Below, in pieces: positions 58,216 through 64,000 of a stretch of DNA of 64,000 nucleotides. The position numbers and the translations under genes are program-made. The notes beneath the pieces were generated by a model, which searched no databases, was not told the DNA's origin, and worked only from the letters and a program-made list of their open reading frames with translations. The stretch's first letter is position 1, and every line of letters begins with the position of its first letter. Origin of the DNA: Spizellomyces sp. 'palustris' (Eukaryota > Chytridiomycota > Chytridiomycetes > Spizellomycetales > Spizellomycetaceae); NCBI GenBank assembly GCA_006535965.1, contig QEAR01000030.1, positions 160,555 through 224,554 of the forward strand, read 5' to 3'.

Positions 58216-59177
58216 GTCGCGGGTTGCTTTTGACCTTTAACAGATTGCAATGGTGCAAGGTTTACTGTATGAAAGGGCGTTCGTGTGGTTGGGCGAGAGG
58301 TTGCCCGTCAATAACGTTTATAAATTCAAAAGTAGGATAGATTCAAGTACAAAGTAAAAATGGATGGGGCGGATCAAGCTCCTCCTTAAATACCCCCCCT
58401 CCATTGTTCAAAAAAAAATAAAAACCTCCCATCCCATCCAATAGCAATCAAAGTAACAATTTCAAAAAGGATGATGGCAACCTTCCATCATCAGCGCGCC
58501 CTTTCAATTCGGACATGATGTCATCGCCCTTGGGGGAATGTCGCGTTTATGTAAGCTTATTGGATGGATTACGTCAGATGACCGAGCGGGCTGTGTTTTA
58601 TTTGCAAAATATTGATAATGGATGCTTTCGATATTTTCAACAGCACGGTAATTGTTGAGTTTGTGAGTTGTCCTAAAGTCTAGCGTCGACGCATCAACGG
58701 TTAGAGTTTTAAGGTTTAACCCATCAGGGAAACCAATGTTTGCCCCTCGTATCCAGAGTTATCATCAAATGATTGGACTCGCCTTGAAAGGTATCCATAT
58801 GCACACTATTCGTGATGGACTGGAAAATGTCAATCGGTGCGTGATTTCAAGGACATGTCCTGGCATCAAGGTGTGGACACTTTAGTAAATTCGGTCATCT
58901 GCCTTCCTGCCTGCACAAGCATGAGAGCAACCCCACAATGGCCGCTTTGAGAATGTACAAAGCCATGAGATGGGCCCTATGCATGTTGTGCGAACGCTCT
59001 CGATGACATCTAACCCTTGGGTGTAAACGTACGACAGGCGATATGGCTCGTCGCCAGCCCCACCATTCAAAAACCAATCAATATCTATGTAGATCTCACA
59101 CCAATAATATAAATTAAAAAAAGGGTGCCAAAAATTACAAAGTATTGTACATGAAAAACGGGGCCCACTCGAACAAA
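58216..59177. other. Spacer with the promoter of the LEA-like gene
   Basis: On the minus strand, TATTTAAG at 58385-58392 follows a G-run (GGAGGGGGGG), about 170 bp before the LEA-like ATG; the G-run resembles the stress element AGGGG. The remainder up to 59177 shows no gene; the minus ORFs at 58882-59208 have no motif. Confidence 0.4.
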
Positions 59178-60536
59178 TCACCCAAATGCCCATCCAAACC
59201 ATTTCCACTTTTTGTGCCTCCCCTCCTCGGATTCGTCCGACTCCTCAAACGTGGCTTCAAGATCAGGAGCACCATCGAATTGATTCTTGCCCATATCATC
59301 CCTGAGATCTTGTCTAGAACGCCTCTCTGGAGGATCTGCGTAATTCACGGTTCCTCTTGGATCGCATTGAAATGGAGAGTCGCTACGTCTTGCATAATAG
59401 TCAATGGTCGTCGTCCACGATGCCATAGGGAATGTCCGTCGTGGGGTGAGACGGTGCGGGTGGGCTGGTGCAGATGCTGGCTTTCGCGGTTGAATGTGTT
59501 GAGTAGAAGAGGGCGTGCGGCGATGGACGGGTTGTTGTTTTCTAGGCATTTCTAGCCCGCTATCGTAGGGATCTGGAGGTGGTTCAGTGTCTGTATATCC
59601 AGGAAGCCTGGTGGTTTGCGATGGTGCACTCGATGATGTGGTTGGGTGGGTGTAAGTTGGGTTGAAGCCGATCGTGACCAGTGGTTTGCGAGGTGTAGGC
59701 GGTGTTGATTGTGGACGATTTGTGGTCATGGACTGGTGAGCGTTGTGATTGAGATTGTATTGCGTATGCTGGTGTGAATGCGGTTGATGCTGATGTGAAT
59801 GATGCATTGTCTGTTGCGGGTGATTGGCGGGGAGAAACGGGTACAGATGATTCTTCTGCGGATGCTGGAGTCGTTGGGGTTGAGGATGGAACAGTGTCGT
59901 GTTTGGTGATAGCCGTTGCTGCGATTGCGGTGCGTGACGTTGGGGTCGAGTACTTTGCTGGGATTGAGGAGATAGAGGTTGTTGCCGATGAGCCACCGTG
60001 GGCGTTACCACCTGCTGTGTCTGTGCCCTTTGATGCTTTCCATTCTCGCCACTGCGAGGTGATGTTTGACAGTGGTTCTCATTCGGTCGTTGGCAAAGAC
60101 CTTGAGACGCCCTTTGCGCTTCCGTGCTCTGAGTTTTGTGTGGTTTCAATTCAATTGTCTGGTTTTCGGCGACCGCTGCCAAAACTGTTTCCTTGGATGC
60201 ATCGCACTGCACAGCCTGTGGCCAAAGGGTAGTCTGTCGTTCCCCGTCAGCCTTCCAAGCCGCTTCACCGCCGGCAGCCGGAAGAGTGTGCTCAGCCTTT
60301 CTCCGCTGATCGGCTGCATACCAATCCTCTTGGTCCTGTATCCCTTGCAACGCTTTACAAAAGACTTTTGCTTGCCGTTCCAGCTGCAAGCTCCTGTCCT
60401 TTTCCTTGGACATGGAGGGTGCTTCCTTCTTCAAGTCCTGCTGCTGCAAGGGTGTCTTGTAGGTAGGATGCGGGTTGTCTGGATGTCCCACAGTCTGACA
60501 GGCGGCAAAGGTAGATATGGCAGCAACAGCTGCCAT
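59178..60536 (-). CDS. Gln/His/Pro-rich protein of unknown function
   Basis: A single frame of 452 residues starting MAAVAAISTFAACQTVGHPD. The start may be a weak hydrophobic signal or a mitochondrial-type N-terminus. Residues about 40-170 are charged and helical (SMSKEKDRSLQLERQAKVFC). Residues about 170-330 are dominated by Gln, His, Pro and Ser (HHSHQHQPHSHQHTQYNLNH). The C-terminus is acidic then aromatic and basic (FEESDESEEGRHKKWKWFGW). The frame extends further upstream to 60968, but that part has no ATG-supported features. No family is recognised; low complexity alone could explain the length. Confidence 0.55.
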   Translation of the reverse strand: MAAVAAISTFAACQTVGHPDNPHPTYKTPLQQQDLKKEAPSMSKEKDRSLQLERQAKVFCKALQGIQDQEDWYAADQRRKAEHTLPAAGGEAAWKADGERQTTLWPQAVQCDASKETVLAAVAENQTIELKPHKTQSTEAQRASQGLCQRPNENHCQTSPRSGENGKHQRAQTQQVVTPTVAHRQQPLSPQSQQSTRPQRHAPQSQQRLSPNTTLFHPQPQRLQHPQKNHLYPFLPANHPQQTMHHSHQHQPHSHQHTQYNLNHNAHQSMTTNRPQSTPPTPRKPLVTIGFNPTYTHPTTSSSAPSQTTRLPGYTDTEPPPDPYDSGLEMPRKQQPVHRRTPSSTQHIQPRKPASAPAHPHRLTPRRTFPMASWTTTIDYYARRSDSPFQCDPRGTVNYADPPERRSRQDLRDDMGKNQFDGAPDLEATFEESDESEEGRHKKWKWFGWAFG

Positions 60537-61518
60537 TGACGGACGAACTGATGAAATCCACAAAACGAGCTTTGTACAAAAGACGGGTTGATCGATTAAA
60601 AAAATGTCCAAAGTCTCTTTAAACCCATTCAATCGATTTTTCTGTTGAACCCGCTGACCGCGGCACGCCGACACCCTTGCGCCAACAACTCGCGGAGAGT
60701 TGCTTTTTTTGTGGGTGCTTTTGGGGGAGATTTCATGCAAAAAGCAATTCAAAAAACCAGCTGTTCTCATGATCGGCTGCCCCCAAATTTCCAACATTTT
60801 TAAAATCAGGTCAGCTGCGGGGGAGGTGTTCCAACACGGCGTGCGAAACGCGACGCGAACGCGAACACTTCTCCGCCCGACACACAACACAAAAAAGGTG
60901 TGAAACAAAAGTGTTCTTTTTTTTTTATGTGAATGGTTTTTGTTTTGGGAGATCACCAAGTATTTCATGACCAGAATAAACTATTGCAGTTGCCCCCCCG
61001 AATTTTGTAGAAGACCAGTTTCATACCTCTTTATCGATAGAGGGGGGGGTCACATTCTCAGGTGATGGTCGGCTGGCACACGAAACCCTTGGGACAAAAG
61101 GGCATGTGGGTTCGTCTGGGGGAAAAAAGCTTTGGTGTGTGCGCCAAAACACACGAGCCAGTTGTCGGAAAGTTGCGGGTTTTTGGGGACCCAAAGCCTT
61201 GCCCCCTCCATTTGTTTTACTCTACTTTTTGACACACAAAAACATGTGCGTTGTTTGCGTTTGTGTGTCGAGTTCCTATGCGGCGAGCAACGGACAAAGA
61301 GCCCACACGTCAGCATCACAGTTCGGACATTACGTGATATGACACACACGCTTTTTGCACTTGCCATCTCTCACCATTTGAACATTTTGTCGGTGCGTAC
61401 TGGGCATGATGCTGGATATATTGGAGAGGCACAATTGGAATACTGATGCACTGGCATCTACCTCACCACTTGCAGAGGACTACCGAAAGTGGCCCAAGAT
61501 CAAACACGCTAGGCAACC
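60537..61518. other. Divergent spacer before PPT1
   Basis: About 980 bp with T-runs (60918-60927) and G-runs (61041-61048). No gene or element is supported. Confidence 0.4.
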
Positions 61519-62924
61519 ATGACTCGCCTACCGCTCGTCAAACTCCTACTTGGAGTTGCAGCCATACTCCCATACGCAAAAAGTAAGTCAAAGGGTCTAT
61601 ATCTAACTTTGAGCAAAGTGAGTCGAACCTTGTCTTTTAGGCGCCAACTCCAAGCCAACGCCAGGTGTGATGCGCGTTTGCGCCTTGAGGTCCATTTCGG
61701 GATACTCTGTCGCTGACCAACTCTGTTCCATGGCACAGTGGTTCTGTGGCATGGTATGGGAGATAGCTGCTGTAATCCTGACAGCATGGGCCAAGTGAAA
61801 CAAACGTTGGTGGAAGAGTTGCCCGGAGTATACGTACATTCTATTATGATTGGAAAGTCGGAAGACGAGGATCGGAAAGCATCCTATTTTGATCAAATTA
61901 ATCGGCAGGTAATGGGTATCGTCTTGACTTTTATCTCAATCCTGTATTGATTTGCAAGTTTGACTAGGTTCAACAAGTCTGCGAACAATTAAAATCAGAC
62001 TCGAATCTCAAAGACGGGTTCAACGCCATTGGATTCTCCCAAGGTGGCCAGTTCCTGCGTGCATACGTCGAACGCTGCAATGATCCACCCATGCACAATC
62101 TTATAACGTTTGGATCCCAACATGCGGGTGTGTCGGAATGGCCGGGTTGCAGAGATAGGAATGATTTCAGCTGTTCCTTGGCGCGAAGCTTATTGTTACG
62201 GGGCGCGTAAGTGCGAGTGCTGTCATTGAAAATGTAACGGATTAGCAGCGTACGCTTTACTCGGTGAATGCTAGGTACCTATCCTGGGTCCAATCCCGTG
62301 TCGTCCAGGCACAATACTACAAGGACGCCAAAAACTATGAGACATACCTCGTGAAAAACATTTTTCTCCCTGATATCAACAACGAGAGAGAATACAAAAA
62401 TTCCACCTATGCCACAAACCTAAAGTCTCTAAAGAAATTTGTAATGCTTATGTTTGAAGATGATGACATGGTTGTGCCAAAGCAGAGTGCGGTAAGGTTC
62501 ATTGTGATGATGTTTTCGGCAGTGTTGATCAATTTTGCTTACGTCGGATACAGTGGTTCGGATACTGGAATGAAGAAGGCATTGTTGTTCCGTTGAGAGA
62601 GCAGCCTTTGTATAAAGAGGTATATGACTGTCTCTCCTCCCTGTTAATCGTAAAGAGACGCAGAGTCCAAATTTTGCTTTTAATTTAGGACTGGCTTGGT
62701 CTGAAAGAAATGGACAAAGCCAACAAGCTGGTCTTTGACACTATACCCGGACGCCATGTACGTATCCACAAATGACTGTCCTCTGTATGTGGTCAAATGA
62801 AAACTGACTATTTACATTTGCAAAGATGCAAATTGAATTGGCGTACCTACGGGATGAGATTATACCAAAGTATTTGGGAGGCGAACGTCGATTGGTTTTC
62901 CAAGTAGATCCTGCATGGAAATGA
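61519..62924 (+). CDS. PPT1: Palmitoyl-protein thioesterase 1
   Basis: Six or seven exons. The N-terminus MTRLPLVKLLLGVAAILPYA is a signal peptide (first exon ends at 61579). The second exon reads KSANSKPTP, and the next joins to give VVLWHGMGDSCCNPDSMGQV, the oxyanion segment. NAIGFSQGGQFLRAYVERCN has the nucleophile Ser; ITFGSQHAGVSEWPGC and a Cys-rich loop follow; MLMFEDDDMVVPKQS has the acid Asp; and FDTIPGRHMQIELAYLRDEI has the His. It ends RLVFQVDPAWK. PPT1 is the lysosomal or vacuolar enzyme that removes fatty acyl groups from cysteines of degraded proteins. The Cys pattern is complete enough for an active secretory enzyme. Confidence 0.93.
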
Positions 62925-63468
62925 TAAACAGCATTGCTAATGTCGCTACCCCATCCCTCTTTATCGGAGGTATACTGAACCTAGATGACTGATGTTTTAC
63001 TGTCTGTGCCAGTGGGTTAACTGCCGAATTTGAAACTGTATGGTTTGGAAAGACTGATCTAGACCGTTCTCTTGCGATGGCTTGCTGGCTTTGATAGGTA
63101 ATATTGACACATGATAAAAGTGATTTTTAACCTTTTGCCCGCGCCAGCATTCGCGTCCGATTATGATTGACATTAACCAGATTTCTCTGCTCCAAACTCA
63201 CATGCGGCTTCAAAGTTCGTGGTAAAAAAGGTCCCCCGATTCCCGATATGCTTTTTAGGATAAAAGCGTCTGCCACGGGATTATGCCTACCCTGAAAAGA
63301 GACCTATTTTGGCATACCTCTGATTCCTCAAAGGACACCAAGTTCGCCTGACTGTATCGACTCTCCTGTAAATTAGAATCAGTCGAGAATATCCCGCTCT
63401 CCTAGTGATCAATACAGAACGTTTCATGGATTCGCTCCTGCGCGACGGCAACGACTTGATCCCCGATG
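62925..63468. other. Spacer downstream of PPT1
   Basis: No gene is clearly supported. Part of it (63287-63468) is covered by a minus-strand frame that could be the last exon of the gene at the right edge. Confidence 0.35.
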
Positions 63469-63993
63469 CTACCAAACTGCTATTCGGATCACGCCATGCC
63501 AACCCTGCACTGATATTTGCATAGTCCCACATACTCTGGAATTTCCCATAAACAATTGACCTAAAATATATGTGATCTTGCATCGAGCGATAAATTCGAA
63601 GCCGATCAGTGGCAGTGCAATCATGTGACCAGTTTGATACCCACGGAGGGCTCCGTAGTGTTTCCAGCTTGCCAGCGCATGCCGGTCAATCACGGAAGAA
63701 AAAAAGGCCAGGCGCTTAACTGAAAAATATTTGATAAAGATCATATATCTTTGCCAGGCAGGATGCAACATCCAGACTGCATCGACTGTACGCTGTGCAG
63801 GGAACATGGCCTCCCGTCGCGTTCGATCGAACACAGCCTCTATTATTTTTTGCGGAGCTTTTGGTTTTCCGGCGCCAATACTGAACTCCAGCCATTTACC
63901 GCAATTCAGGGTTAACTCCTCACCATACTGTGCGGTCGGCTTTAACCTGGAGAATTGAAATATATAAAAATATGTAAGGAGAACGTATAGCAC
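63469..63993 (-). CDS. Unidentified open frame at the right edge
   Basis: A minus-strand frame of 174 codons, perhaps continuing out of the window and perhaps spliced to a second frame at 63287-63583. It contains QYGEELTLNCGKWLEFSIGA, GKPKAPQKIIEAVFDRTRRE and KYFSVKRLAFFSSVIDRHAL. Its composition is protein-like (mixed hydrophobic and basic), but no motif or family is recognised. It could be a decayed gene. Confidence 0.3.
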   Translation of the reverse strand: MLYVLLTYFYIFQFSRLKPTAQYGEELTLNCGKWLEFSIGAGKPKAPQKIIEAVFDRTRREAMFPAQRTVDAVWMLHPAWQRYMIFIKYFSVKRLAFFSSVIDRHALASWKHYGALRGYQTGHMIALPLIGFEFIARCKITYILGQLFMGNSRVCGTMQISVQGWHGVIRIAVW

Positions 63994-64000
63994 ATCCAGT

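Noticed and set aside
60537-60968. Upstream extension of the Gln/His/Pro-rich ORF to 60968
   Set aside because: Composition changes, no motif is seen, and the stretch includes likely promoter and leader sequence. The ATG at 60536 is preferred.

Overview
This window is nuclear DNA from a fungus, most likely a zoosporic (chytrid-type) one. It is densely packed with genes on both strands. Most genes carry many short GT-AG introns of about 45-80 nt with CTNAY-like branch sites. The gene set is fungal: Pho85-type CDK, Nma111 HtrA protease, Atg26-type sterol glucosyltransferase, ARE-type sterol acyltransferase, Nsa1, Rrp12 and MscL with a C-terminal zinc ribbon. A TTLL9-type tubulin ligase, an enzyme of ciliary and flagellar tubulin, is the main reason to place the organism among fungi that keep a flagellum. 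All names are assigned by reading the translations; no database was searched.

Layout. 1-5.2 kb: 5' end of RRP12 (-), mitochondrial ribosomal protein uS10m (+), a gene-free 2 kb, and a SWIM zinc-finger protein (+). 5.6-9.5 kb: a membrane-anchored alpha/beta hydrolase (-), a small Cys-tipped protein (+) and NSA1/WDR74 (-). 9.9-14.3 kb: intron-rich NMA111 (+). 14.4-17.2 kb: PHO85 kinase (-) and MscL channel (+). 17.6-21.7 kb: an acyl-protein-thioesterase-like hydrolase (-) and a long-chain acyl-CoA synthetase (-). 22.1-25.1 kb: peroxisomal-type Lon (+). 25.9-26.5 kb: an odd compact minus-strand transcription unit with a 62-bp tandem repeat. 28.3 kb: an alpha-mannosidase relic. 28.8-32 kb: NASP-like histone chaperone (+) and an unknown multi-pass membrane protein (-). 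33.5-37.2 kb: ARE-type acyltransferase (+) and a Nudix hydrolase (-). 39.5-41.8 kb: tetra-ubiquitin (+) and a methyltransferase-like membrane protein (+). 42-45 kb: mostly gene-poor. 45-51 kb: TTLL9 (+) and kinesin-8 (-). 51.5-56.3 kb: sterol 3-beta-glucosyltransferase (+). 56.5-60.5 kb: a secreted LEA-like Ala-rich protein (-) and a Gln/His/Pro-rich protein (-). 61.5-63 kb: palmitoyl-protein thioesterase 1 (+). The right edge holds an unidentified open frame (-).

Themes. Several genes act on lipids and acyl groups: acyl-CoA synthetase, sterol acyltransferase, sterol glucosyltransferase, two thioesterase-type hydrolases and PPT1. Lon, if peroxisomal, would serve the organelle of fatty-acid oxidation. 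RRP12 and NSA1 serve ribosome assembly. TTLL9 and kinesin-8 lie tail to tail and both act on microtubules. Gene order looks eukaryotic and not operonic; pairs are divergent or convergent with short spacers.

The most unusual observations are (i) the minus-strand unit at 25.93-26.55 kb, where the repeats read as tandem mini-exons and mini-introns inside a leader without ATG, and (ii) three microexons of 6, 12 and 13 nt, two of which encode active-site segments of hydrolases.
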